A DNA stretch of 64,000 bases from Cliona cf. orientalis. Its lineage: Eukaryota; Porifera; Demospongiae; Clionaida; Clionaidae. Where the stretch lies: NCBI GenBank assembly GCA_963930775.1, contig OZ005701.1:3035169-3099168 (forward strand), written 5' to 3'. Below, piece by piece: positions 34,988 through 45,401 of this stretch; position 1 is the first letter of the stretch; each line of letters begins with the position of its first letter. The notes beneath the pieces are model-generated. The model was not told where the DNA came from, ran no database searches, and was given only the letters and a program-made list of their open reading frames with translations. The translations under genes were made by a program, and so were the position numbers.

Positions 34988-36878
34988 TTATTATTATTAT
35001 TATTGATTTGATAAACACATCACCATAGGTGCAGCATAAATTAAGTAATATAGAAAGAAAATGGAAATTATGTTAAGCTGTACAGACATAGATTATATCT
35101 TCACTTGAATGAGAGTTCTCATCTGGTGCAAGTCTGACGTCTCGAATAAAGTTTGCACAAAGAACATTTTGATCTGAGTAAATCTTCTTATCACGGGAGC
35201 CATAAATTAAATTATATCCTAGGCTTGAACTCTGAGCAAAGACATCACGTACCAGCGAAGATTGAGATTTTAGGGCCGCAGACAGAAGCTTGGATGATCT
35301 CCAAACAACAATATTATAGCTATATGCTGTTGAGATGAGCAGTACAATGAAGTATGCCAGTATGACACATACGAGGGAGAGACCAAATCCTATGGAGGAT
35401 ATTGTTGAAAGATACCTCAAGTGACCTTAGTTCAGGAGAGGAAGAAAACCAAAGAGCTGAACCATAGAGGGATAGGCAAAAACTGTCAAATAACTTAGTC
35501 TTAACAAGTGGATTGCAGGGAGAGAATGAGTGGAGCATGCAGTTGGCTTTGCGAACAAGATCATTCTTCATCGAGTCTAACAATATCATCAGTATCAGAA
35601 AGGTTAAAGGAAAGTAAATGACCTAAGTGCTTGGCTGAGTGACCCAAATTGAGCTCCAACCATTGAAGAAAAAACTAGCAGGAGAACAATGTGAAGAACA
35701 AGTGTGTGAGAAATGAACAAGACTTAGCTAGTTGGGTCTTGCTTGCATTAAACAATAGGCTACGAGAAGATGCAAAGGAAGAATAGGTATCAAGCATCAA
35801 GCGAAGAGCAGCAGAAGATGGCGCAAGGAGAGCAATATCATCAGCGTAGCATAGGGCACCCACAAAGTGATTGTTCCAGTAACAGCCGACACCTTTATTC
35901 TCAAGCTCAGTCAGTAAATCATCAACGTACACAGTGAACAAGATAGGAGAGAGTACTCCACCCTGACGCACCCCATTTGAAACAGAGAATTTGTTAGAAA
36001 ATTGACCATTCCAGGATACACATTCGGTCAAAAGCTTTACTAGCATCAAGAAAACAGCCATAAACACTAGAATCATTGATATTATAACGAGCAATGACAT
36101 TCTTGATGAGACCTGTACAAAGCTGAGTTGATGAGCCCTGCTTGAAGCCAAACTGTAAGGAAGAGGTAGAAAATGCCGATCTGTGGTCAATTAAGATGGT
36201 CCGTTCGAAAATCTTACTTAGGGTGGGTGCGAGAGCAATTGGCCGATAACTGTCTGAGTCAGAAGGGTCTTTTCCATGTTTCAAAATGGGCTTCAATACA
36301 CAATCTCTGACAGACTTAGGGACATAACCATGACCGTCACGGAGCATAGCTGTGAAAAGTTTGGAGAGCAGATGGACTAAGGAAGTGGATGCAAAGATAA
36401 AGTGATTAGACATTAGTGATATCTATGTACCATCTGACTTGTTCGATTTAAGATGTGACAGAGCCTCGGAATTTAAACAGTATGAGGGGACACCGAAATT
36501 GAAGCTAAGTCAGAGGAGGAGAGAGAGCTTTCAATATTAGTGAGGAGAGATTGAGAAGAGTCATCCGAGTTCAAGAGACTGTGAAGCTTGTCACCAAAGG
36601 CATTAGCAATGTCAGCATTGCAAGAACAATGATCAACACATGGTGCAGTAGTAGATCGATGCACCCTTACTGGATTTACCAGCATTACGAACAATTCTCC
36701 AAAAATCATTGTACCTGTATTGAGAGAGGGCATCGCCAAGTTGCTCCCGCCTGATGTGCTCATGCTGTCTCTTTAACCTGCGGACCTCATACTTGAACCT
36801 CTTCTTAGAGTGCTTCTAATTTGAAAAAGTACGCCCGGCGAAGAGGGACAACCAGAATCATACCATAACTTATGCCAG
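34988..36878 (-). pseudogene. CR1/L2-like LINE, 5'-truncated and frameshifted, inserted in the 145-bp array
   Basis: Reading 36763 to 35073 on the minus strand, broken frames carry reverse-transcriptase motifs in order: 'SDSYRPIALAPTLSKIFER', 'LQFGFKQGSSTQLCTGLIKN', 'CFLDASKAFDR', 'GVRQGGVLSPILFTVYVDDL' and the catalytic 'CYADDIALLAPS'. Several frameshifts separate them. A stretch upstream of the RT ('CDHCSCNADIANAFGDK') is present, but the endonuclease is missing, as in 5' truncation. The 3' end (34988-35003) is (TTA)n on the plus strand rather than poly-A, typical of CR1/L2-type elements. Array sequence resumes exactly on either side (34987 and 36879). Confidence 0.82.
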
Positions 36879-37082
36879 TAGAATTATTCGTGGAGTCAGT
36901 GGGCGATTGAATGACCACTTATTCCAAACGTCTCGCGATCGCGTCAACCAACGCGTTTGCAAGAGGCGCACCAAGGAAAGAAGCAACCGAGCGGGGGAAC
37001 TGGACTCCCTTCGTCGTTTACGCATTAATACAATTATTCGTGGAGTCAGTAGTCAGTGGGCGATTGAATGACCACTTATTCC

Positions 37083-37108
37083 GGGGGGGGGGGGGGGGGG
37101 GGGGGGGG
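37083..37108. repeat. Poly-G run (26 nt) replacing part of a satellite unit
   Basis: The neighbouring units read TTCC-(about 65 bp)-GAGCGGGGGAACTGG. Here TTCC is followed by G26 and CTGGACTCCCC, so the central part was deleted and the G5 tract expanded. Confidence 0.85.
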
Positions 37109-37860
37109 CTGGACTCCCCTCATCATTCACGCGTTAATAAAATTATTCGTGACCATTCGTGGAGTCATTGGGCGCTTGAATAACCACTTTTTCCAAACGT
37201 CTCACGATCGCGTCAACCAACGCGTTTGCAAGAGGCGCACCAAGGAGCAACCGAGCGGGGGAACTGGACTCCCCACGTCGTTCACGCATTAATAGAATTA
37301 TTCATGGAGTCAGTGGGCGATTGAATGACCACTTATTCCAAACGTCTCGCGATCGCGTCAACCAACGCGTTTACAAGAGGCACACCAAGGAGCAAGCGAG
37401 CGGGGGAACTGGACTCCCCACGTCGTTCACGCATTAATAGAATTATTCGTGGAGTCAGTGGGCGATTGAATGACCACTTATTCCAAAAGTCTCGCGATCG
37501 CGTCAACCAACGCGTTTGCAAGAGACGCACCAAGGAGCAAGCGAGCGGGGGAACTGGACTCCCCTCGTCGTTCACACATTAATAGAATTATTCGTGGAGT
37601 CAGTGGGTGCTTGAATGACCACTTATTCCAAACGTCTCGCGATCGCGTCAACCAACGCGTTTGCAAGAGACGCACCAAGGAGCAAGCGAGCGGGGGAACT
37701 GGACTCCCCTCGTCGTTCACGCATTAATAAAATTATTCGTGGAGTCAGTGGGCGATTGAATGACCACTTATTCCAAAAGTCTCGCGATCGCGTCAACCAA
37801 CGCGTTTGCAAGAGACGCACCAAGGAGCAAGCGAGCGGGGGAACTGGACTCCCCTCGTCG

Positions 37861-38253
37861 TTTTTTTTTTTTTTTTTTTTTTTTTTCAAGGCGACCTGAA
37901 CACTAAGCAGAAAAAAAATTGTCCAAAACCACCACATAATTGAGCTGGATGCTTAGCAGAGCCATACAATGCAAGCAGGCACCCTAAACTCCAATTTTGA
38001 CCAAAGTGGGTAAAGGTCGTCACGTTTGTGTGCGCGCGCCTAACGGGGATTCCCCGTTTTTCACGTAGCGCGTGGGCGGAAAACATTGCAAACGTATGGC
38101 TTCCCTATACAAACATATGGGAAACTTGAAAGGACCGTAACTTTAATTCTAAGGTGTGAATCAAAATTCCGCTTCCAAGAAATTTCCAGGTACGATCCAT
38201 TCTGCGTGCTCATATGAATAGTTTGTCGTAAATAGCTTCCCAGAGTCTCAAAC
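37861..38253 (-). mobile_element. SINE-like retroposon, copy B, with 26-nt poly-A tail
   Basis: Reverse complement of the family seen at 1-367. On the minus strand it starts TTTGAGACTCTGGGAAG and ends GTTCAGGTCGCCTTG followed by A26 (T run 37861-37886), which abuts satellite sequence. It lies immediately downstream (minus strand) of the truncated LINE and its own A12 tail. Confidence 0.8.
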
Positions 38254-38270
38254 ATTATTTACATTAAATC

Positions 38271-39448
38271 TTTTTTTTTTTTCTAGCTACTTAGTGTTTA
38301 ATTTTGTCTATAACAATTTCTGCAGATAGTATACAGTGGTTACATGAATAGCTGAGTAGCTAAAGTGAACATGAAACCAAAAAATTAGTGTAAGTACAAA
38401 GATTTTATTATTATCATGGTAAACGAGAGATATATGAAGAGAGTGTAGGTGAGGAGACAGTTGAGTGGGGTAGCGAGTTCCACAATGGGATAGTTCCAGG
38501 AAAAAAAGAGTTTTGGAATTGATTAGATCTCGCAAATATATTTCTGAACTGCAGGGGATGGGAGAAACGATTGCTGTAGTGGATGACCCTCAACTCCAGC
38601 GGGGACTCCGGCATAATTGTGAGATTGTTTACAATCTTGTACATGTGGTATAACCTAGCACGAGATCGCCTCTCTGCAAGAGCAAGAACACCACTCTGAG
38701 TGTACAAGTGGTCCCTGTCACAGGTCCAATTTTTGAGGCAGACCCGAAGAGCAAAACGCTGCACCTTCTCAAGGGATTCAATATCCCCGAGGAGATAGGG
38801 ACTCCAAACGACTGAGCAATACTCTAGATGGGGACGAATAAAAGACTTGTAAAGCTGGAGGAGAGTGGCCGAGTCAGCATGTTTACCAAACCGTCGGTAT
38901 AGAAGGCCGATGAGTCTCCTGGCGTTAATACACAAATTGGCCACATGGGTGGACCATGACAGGTCAGAGCGGATCTGCAAGCCCAGGTACCTCACAGATG
39001 AGACTGTTGTAAGGGGAGTACCTCCAACAGTGATGGCGGGGGAAGGAAGATTGGAGTTCTTTTTCCTAGAGATAAGCATTTGGCAGCATTTGGCAGGTTG
39101 TAAAGAGAGCAAAGAGCTGTCGATCCACGATACAATGGCAGAGACATCACTCTGGAGAATGGAATAATCCACAGATGAGAGAATTGGCCTGTAAAGGGCG
39201 ATGTCATCAGCAAAGAGGGAGATTTTACTGCCCGAAGAAATCTGACTGGCTGTCTCATTGATAAAAATTAAAAACAGTAAGGGTCCTAGGACAGAGCCCT
39301 GTGGCACCCCCGAGATAACAGGCAGGGAAGACGATTGCTCACCCCCAACAACAACTATCTGTGAACGGCAGGTAAGGTAACTTCGAATCCATTGCACAAC
39401 ATACGGGTCAGATCCAATCTCCTCAAGTCTATGAAGTAGGAGGCGCCT
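38271..39448 (-). CDS. LINE reverse transcriptase, 5'-truncated, C-terminal part intact
   Basis: The open frame on the minus strand runs from the satellite junction (39448) to a stop at 38414. It carries RT motifs 'GVPQGSVLGPLLFLIFINE' and catalytic 'LFADDIALY', then the thumb/connection block 'VRYLGLQIRSDLSW' and 'SFIRPHLEYCSVVWSPYL'. The ATG at 39457 lies in satellite DNA, so it is fortuitous. The RT fingers and endonuclease are missing. About 130 bp of 3' UTR leads to A12 (T run 38271-38282). The same clade (Jockey/CR1-like, poly-A tailed) as the LINE at 62.7-64 kb. No disabling change was seen in the retained part. Confidence 0.85.
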
Positions 39449-40194
39449 TTCACGCATTAATAGAATTATTCGTGGAGTCAGTGGGTGCTTGAATGACCAC
39501 TTATTCTAAACGTCTCGCGATCGCGTCAACCAACGCGTTTGCAAGAGGCACACCAACGAGCAGCCGAAACTGCACTCTCCTAGCATTATTGAAATTGAAA
39601 TTAATAGTGGAGTAGGCGGGCATTCGAATAACCATTCTTTCCAAACGTCTCGCGATTGGGTCAATCAACGCATTAATTTACAAAGGCACATTAAATAGGC
39701 CAGGTGGAGGATCAGTTAGCTGATGATTAATAGCACACTGCCACCACATGTGTGATAATTATTGTCTGATAATTGCAGTCCACATCCTGTGGGCGTGGTA
39801 TAATCTTAAACGTGGACCACTATGGATGACGATGAGCCTCTGATTCTGTTTAATATTATGTTGAGTGAGACTTGAGACAGTTGTGAGGAACTGGATGATG
39901 TACATATGGAGCTAGGGGATATCTTCTTCAGCTGCTCATGAGCGTCCTAGTGAAATGAAATAGGGGATTTCGGAACCATCTCAGTCTGCTAGCTCCAGAT
40001 CACTTGATGGGCTGTTGGTGTGGAGAACTTTGGTGGAGGTAGATCAAGAGGAGTTGGCATTACACTTATTGAATCTGAGTGATTATCCAAGGAAGGTAAA
40101 GCAAGAGATGGAGATTGCAGTCTGCCAAATGGTCCAGAGCGTGATGGGTCAACAGCATTCCAACACTTTCTCCTGTGCAGCAACCACTACTACT

Positions 40195-43110
40195 CTGCCT
40201 ATAGCCACCTACAGGATCTGTATGAGAGGAGTGTGTCATGTTTAATGCCTGATCACAAAAAGCAGGTGTATGATTTACTTTGTGAGTAGCTATTCTGATC
40301 TCTTCTCACAGGGTGTCCATGATCTGGATAGAACTGACCTCATTAAAATACCAAATTGATACCGGAGATGCTCCACCTATGCGCCAGCAGCCACACGGAC
40401 TACCCTTGGCCAGGAGAGGGGAAGCTATGAAAGCCATAGAGGAGATGCAGCAACAAGAAGTTATTGAGCCATCTGCTAGTCCATGGCTGTCCCCTGTTGT
40501 ACTGGTTAAGAAAAAGGATGGTATATACAATCAGACTTTATGTGGACTACCGTAGACTCAATGAGGTCACTAGGAAGGATTCATACCCACTGCCTCATTC
40601 TGATGACACCATCGAAGCTCTTGCTGGATCTGAATGGTTTTCGATTTTAGATCTAAAGAGCAGTTATTGGCAGGTGGAGATGGATGATGGAGATAAGGAA
40701 AAGACGGCGTTTTCAATTGGAAGTGGATTATGCACAATTCACTGTCATGCCATTCGGACTATGCAATGCCCCTGCTACGTTTGAGTGTCTCATGGAGCAA
40801 GTTCTCTCTGGTCTGCCACTCTCTATTGCTTTGGTTTATCTGGATGATGTCCTAGTTTCAGCAAGGACTTTGCTGATCAAATTTCTAATCTCCAACAAGT
40901 TTTTTGGTGGTTCAGGCAGGTGCATCTAAAACTTTCGCCCAAAAAGTGCTCCCTATTTCAGAAGGAAGTGAAATACCTTGGGCATATCGTGAGCAGTAGG
41001 GGAATTGCCACCAATCCTGAAAAAGTTGAAGCAGTTCAATCTTGGCCAACTCCAAGAGACTCTAAAGAGGTTCATAGATTTGTTGGTCTTTGTTCCTATT
41101 ATCGGAAGTTCATTTCTGATTTTGCTAATATTGTACATCCTCTCCATCAGTGTGCAGAAAAGTTCAATTGAACTGCTGAAGCTGAAGCGGCATTCATTCA
41201 ACTGAAGTAAGCTCTTACTCAAGCCCCAGTGCTGGGTTATCCCTCTCCAGATGGTCAATTTATCCTGGATATATACAGATACCAGTAATTTTGCTAGCTG
41301 TGGGAGCTGTTTTGTCACAGATGCAGGATGGGGTGGAAAGGGTACTTGCCTACTACAGCCGCAGCCTTGATCAAGCTGAGAAAAACTATTGTGTTACCAG
41401 GAAGGAGTTTCTGGCAGCTATAAAAGCTATCAGACATTTTCATCCTTATCTGCTGGGAAGGCCGTTCATTCTTCGTACTGATCATGCGGCATTACAATGG
41501 CTTATCAATTTCCATTCTCCAGAAGGTCAGAGAGCCAAATCGCTTCAGCAATTACAACAGTATGATTATCAAGTCGAATACAAACAAGGAAATAAACACA
41601 ACGATGCTGATACACTCTCAAGAAGGCCTTGTGCCCAAGATATATGATCGGTTGGATCAAAAGGAAGAGCATTTAAGAAGAGAAGAAGCTGGTCTTTATG
41701 TGTGCTATGCTATGTGCATTGATACTTGTAATCTCGATGACTCTGAGTGTTCAGGGAGATCGATGGAGCAAGCAGGAATTGAGGGAGTCTCAGGAGCAGG
41801 ACAAAGATGTGCAGCGGATTCTGCATTCGAGGGAGAAAAGTGACATCCAACCATCCTGGGAGATCATTGCACCTTTTAGTGACACAGTGGGACAGCCTCT
41901 GCGTGTGCGAAGGAGTTCTTTATCGCCCGTGGAAGAACTCGGCAGGGAACTACATCACAAAGCAGCTAGTATTACCAAAATCTCTTTGTGCTACCAGTTT
42001 ACATCAGCTTCACTATTGCCAACAGCACAATAAGACCATGGGAAAAGTTAAAGAAAGATTCTACAGGGTGAACTATCACAGTGACGTGACGAAGTAATGT
42101 AAGACGAGTGATGTTTGTGCATCTAGATCTGGTCCTAAGAAGAAGCTGAGAGCACCACTTGGGCAATATAATGTTGGTAACCCGATGGAACGGATTGCGA
42201 TTGATGTCCTGGGGCCCTTGCCAATTACTGATGGAGGTAATAGGTATCTGCTTATAGCCGCCGACTATTAAATTTTGGATAGAGGCTTATCCTCTACCAA
42301 ACCAGGAGGCTGTAACAGTGGCGGGATTCCTAGTGAAAGAATTTGTGTGCCATTTTGGTAGATGACAGATGATTCATTCTGATCAAGGACGGAACTTCGA
42401 ATCTGCTGTCTTTACTGCGATGTGGCAACTCTTGGAAATTGCAAAACCAGGACTACACCACTGGACCCTGAGTCAGACGGGATGGTTAAAAGATTCAACT
42501 GTACCACTGAGTCTCAGCTGTCGAAATTTGTGGATGCAAACCAACGTGACTGGGATATTCATGTTTCGCTCTTACTGATGGCATACAGGTCATGCATCGG
42601 TTCATGATACGTATACGACTGGCTGCATGTACACTGGCACAATTAATGCTGGGATGAGATCTACGATTACAAATTGACTTGCACTTGCATGGGCAGGCCT
42701 GAAGATGAAGTTTCACAACATGTGTCTGTATAATTATTATTATGCTGATGATTTGCGAGCCAAGATGGAAGGAGTGCACGATCGCGAGTTTGCTCAACTG
42801 CATCTCCAGCTGAGAAGTGATCAGATGAAAGACCGTTACAATTCCAGCGTTGGAGATGGTAAATCGCTTCAGAAAGGTGATCGATCTGGTATGGCTGTAT
42901 TGGCCTCAGTGGAGGAAAGGACTTTCACCTAAATTGATGAGATTGTGGAGGGGACCATATAATATAGTGACTAAGAAGATTAATTTATTGAATCCAATTG
43001 GGTCCCCATACTAAGCCAAAGGTAGTCCACTGCAATAGACTGTACATGTACTGTAACAGTGGTTCTTCACCACCAACATGGATGAAAGACTCTGACAAAC
43101 AATCAATCCA
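40195..43110 (+). pseudogene. Decayed Ty3/gypsy pol (RT, RNase H, integrase)
   Basis: Broken frames on the plus strand keep the canonical order. A linker 'LMPDHKKQVYDLL' lies at about 40235. The RT follows: 'PLARRGEAMKAIEEMQ', 'VDYRRLNEVTRKDSYPLP' (about 40540), 'QFTVMPFGLCNAPATFE' (about 40733) and catalytic 'LVYLDDVLV' (about 40830). RNase H is at about 41270-41630 ('VLAYYSRSLDQAEKNY', 'RTDHAALQWL', 'DADTLSRRPC'). Integrase core remnants are at about 42180-42580 ('MERIAIDVLGPLP', 'IHSDQGRNFESA', 'LLMAYRS'), with a tail to about 43.1 kb. At least half a dozen frameshifts and stops separate them. No LTRs or gag were recognised. Confidence 0.88.
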
Positions 43111-43377
43111 CTCCCGACCCCCCAGACAGATGTCAGTTTCAACTCCGGATAATTGTTCGCAGACCCAGAGGAGATCACAAAGACATCGCTGTCCACCTCT
43201 GATAGGTTTGCTTATCTTTGTAGCTACCCATAGCGAACATTTTCAAGCGGGGGAATAGTGGTATTGGCCACTGAGCCATAGCGATTTGTGGACAATTGTT
43301 TGTTTTGTGACACTGAGCTGCACTTCTATTTGTAATATTTAATTGTTATGACTATTACTGTCTATTACTGATTTCTG

Positions 43378-43540
43378 CATGCTTTTGATAGCATCTCACA
43401 TGAACTCCTGTTGTCTAAACTCGCTTGTATCCAACTTAATCATCACATTATTAGGTGGATATGGTGCTATTAATTTTAACCAACAGATTCCAAACAGTGG
43501 TTGTAGGTGGAGAACAGTCCTCAGTTTTAGGTTGATGGCT
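43378..43540 (+). pseudogene. LINE RT fragment
   Basis: A short plus-strand fragment reads 'FDSISHELLLSKLACIQLN' and 'VVVGGEQSS' in broken frames. These are the palm motif-A region and the stretch just before GVPQGS of the same LINE clade as at 38.3-39.4 kb. It abuts the 3' end of the sponge-type repeat gene and may have truncated it. Confidence 0.65.
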
Positions 43541-45184
43541 GGTAGCTAGGTGCAGTCTGGCTCATGATCACTATATATATCACTCTTACAAAAACAAATT
43601 CGAATAGGTAAAGAGGATATGGTACCCAATTCAAGAGTGAGATGTTGCTGATGTTACTGAGGTATGTCATACCATGCACTGTAGTAGTTTCTCTTATTGA
43701 GATATATGTACACTTCAGCAAATGGACTTGGGATGCATCTGTCCAGTAGTCCTCCAAAGATATTATTGGCTCCTTGCTCACGTTTAGTATTACCAGAGAA
43801 GAGTATGTTTATTAATTCGTTTTCTTCTATAATATTATAATACTGATATTGATACAGTCCAAGTGTTTGGATAAAGCATTCATTGTCCGATAAGCAAGCA
43901 CCAGCGTTGGTATTGTCTGCCACATGGTCGGAATACTAGATATTCAGAATGTCAGCAACTGCGACACCACCATAATTTATAGTTGCACAGTTTGTAAAAA
44001 TATTATACTGCTGGTAATATTAATAAGTGACGAATCAGATGTGTCTATGATACCACCACTATCACCTGCACTGTTGGTAGTAAAACCTACTGCTGGTGAT
44101 ATTAATAAATTAATCAGTGATGAATCAGATGTGTCCATGACACCACCATTGTCACCTGAACTGTTGTTAGAAAATTACTGCTGGGGATAATAATGACGAA
44201 TCATATAATATGCTAATGACACCACCAAACGCTGTATTGTTGTTAGTAAAAGCACTGCTGGTAATATTATAATAAATTGCACACATGACACCACCGCTAT
44301 CACCTGCACTGTTATTGGTAAATATTGAATGACAACTTAACCGTGGTCATGACACCACCATTATAAACTGCACTGTAACAGTTATTGCTAAAAGTACTGC
44401 TGGTAATATTCAGTGATGAATCAAAATTAATGTGTACGTACATGACACCACTTTGATAAGCTGCACTGTTGTATGTAAACGTACTGCTGATAATATTATT
44501 AATGACGAATCAGGTGTGTCCAAGATACCACCATGATTAGCTGCGCTATTGTTAGTAAAAATACTGCAGGTAACATTCACTGATGAATCCCATGTGTACA
44601 TGACACCACCATTGTGAGCTGCACTGTTGTTAGTAAAGGTATAAAATCATTATTATGTTTCTATGACTCCTCCAATAGTTCCAGCACTATCCGCAGTGCA
44701 GAAAAAGTAGCATTGCTGATAGCTACTGAGCGAGTTCAAAAGTGCTAGCATGTACATTAGAATGGAATGAATAGTTTTCAATGCTAGCATCAACCACTTC
44801 ATTTAGCACTAGTGCTGTGCCTCTGCCTTCCACATCCTCAAAGATGGTATCTTCTGAATCAATTATAAGCATAAAGATGTGCAGAACCTTTATCATAGCA
44901 AATGTAGTCTCGCTAATATTAACTTATTGAACCTTCCTGACTGACTGCCACATTCTACAAACACAGTTCCATTGCTTCCTATGACTTTTTTCATAGTCTA
45001 AGAGAAGTTGTCTATAATATTTATGAGACGGAGAGAGATCTCCATTAAGACTGTGATTTCCTGGTAGAAAGGAGAGGGATATGTTTGTTTCAGTGCTGAT
45101 CATGAGGTAGCTGGTGGAAGTAGCAGCAAATTGTGCTAGAGAAAGGCAGGAATCTTCAGGACAGTGCATGAACATGCAGTCAGT
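43541..45184 (-). pseudogene. Sponge-type serial-repeat (beta-helix-like) surface protein gene, broken
   Basis: Reading leftward on the minus strand, an N-terminal block 'CPEDSCLSLAQFAATSTSYL' and 'FLPGNHSLNGDLS' is near 45175-45050. Then come at least eight repeats of about 70-87 bp (44700-43990) encoding variants of FTNNSAxxxGGVMDTSDSSL. A C-terminal block 'NNIFGGLLDRCIPSPFAEVY' follows (about 43740), then 'LPIRICFCKSD' in another frame (about 43590). I know this domain order from large predicted extracellular proteins of demosponges, described as having beta-helix/Pmp-like repeats. Frameshifts and stops between repeats, a truncated 3' end and the LTR element in its 5' end make it a pseudogene here. 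Confidence 0.72.
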
Positions 45185-45189
45185 GAGAA
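45185..45189. repeat. Target-site duplication of the LTR element (left), GAGAA
   Basis: GAGAA directly precedes the left LTR and is repeated exactly at 50386-50390 after the right LTR. Confidence 0.93.
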
Positions 45190-45401
45190 TGTAAGAGACC
45201 GGTCCAGCCGATTAGAGGGGATTGCAGACGATCGTAGGAGTCTTGATCTCACGAATAAACTGAATAGATAATAATATCAAACGGCTATAACTCAATAATA
45301 ATACTGCCACTATGACACGAAATAGACAACTACACAATCACAGAGTTAACTAGAATAAGTTCAATAGGTCATAGTTCAAGGAGTTCATTAATGTTCTTAC
45401 A
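45190..45401 (-). repeat. 3' LTR (212 bp)
   Basis: Aligns to 50170-50385 except for one C/T change (ACACAATC versus ACATAATC) and the absence of 4 bases (CAGAG versus CAGACTCAG). Termini TGT...ACA. The pol stop codon lies inside this LTR (TGTAA). Confidence 0.95.

Larger units (their letters stand above)
34866..39700 (+). repeat. 145-bp satellite array, split by two retroelement insertions
   Basis: The unit contains CCAAACGTCTCGCGATCGCG, CAACCAACGCGTTTGCAAGA, GCACCAAGGAGCAA, GGGGGAACTGGACTCCCC and TTCACGCATTAATAGAATTA. Segments are 34866-34987, 36879-37860 and 39449-39700. Starts at 37337, 37482, 37627 and 37772 are exactly 145 bp apart; the last units (39.5-39.7 kb) are more diverged. In one unit (37083-37108) the central 65 bp is replaced by G26. 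Open frames across it change phase every unit because 145 is not a multiple of 3, so they are not genes. Confidence 0.92.

Noticed and set aside
36911..37937. Repeated 80-100-codon frames on both strands
   Set aside because: They are the 145-bp satellite read in shifting phases; the unit is not a multiple of three and the frames have no start or domain logic.
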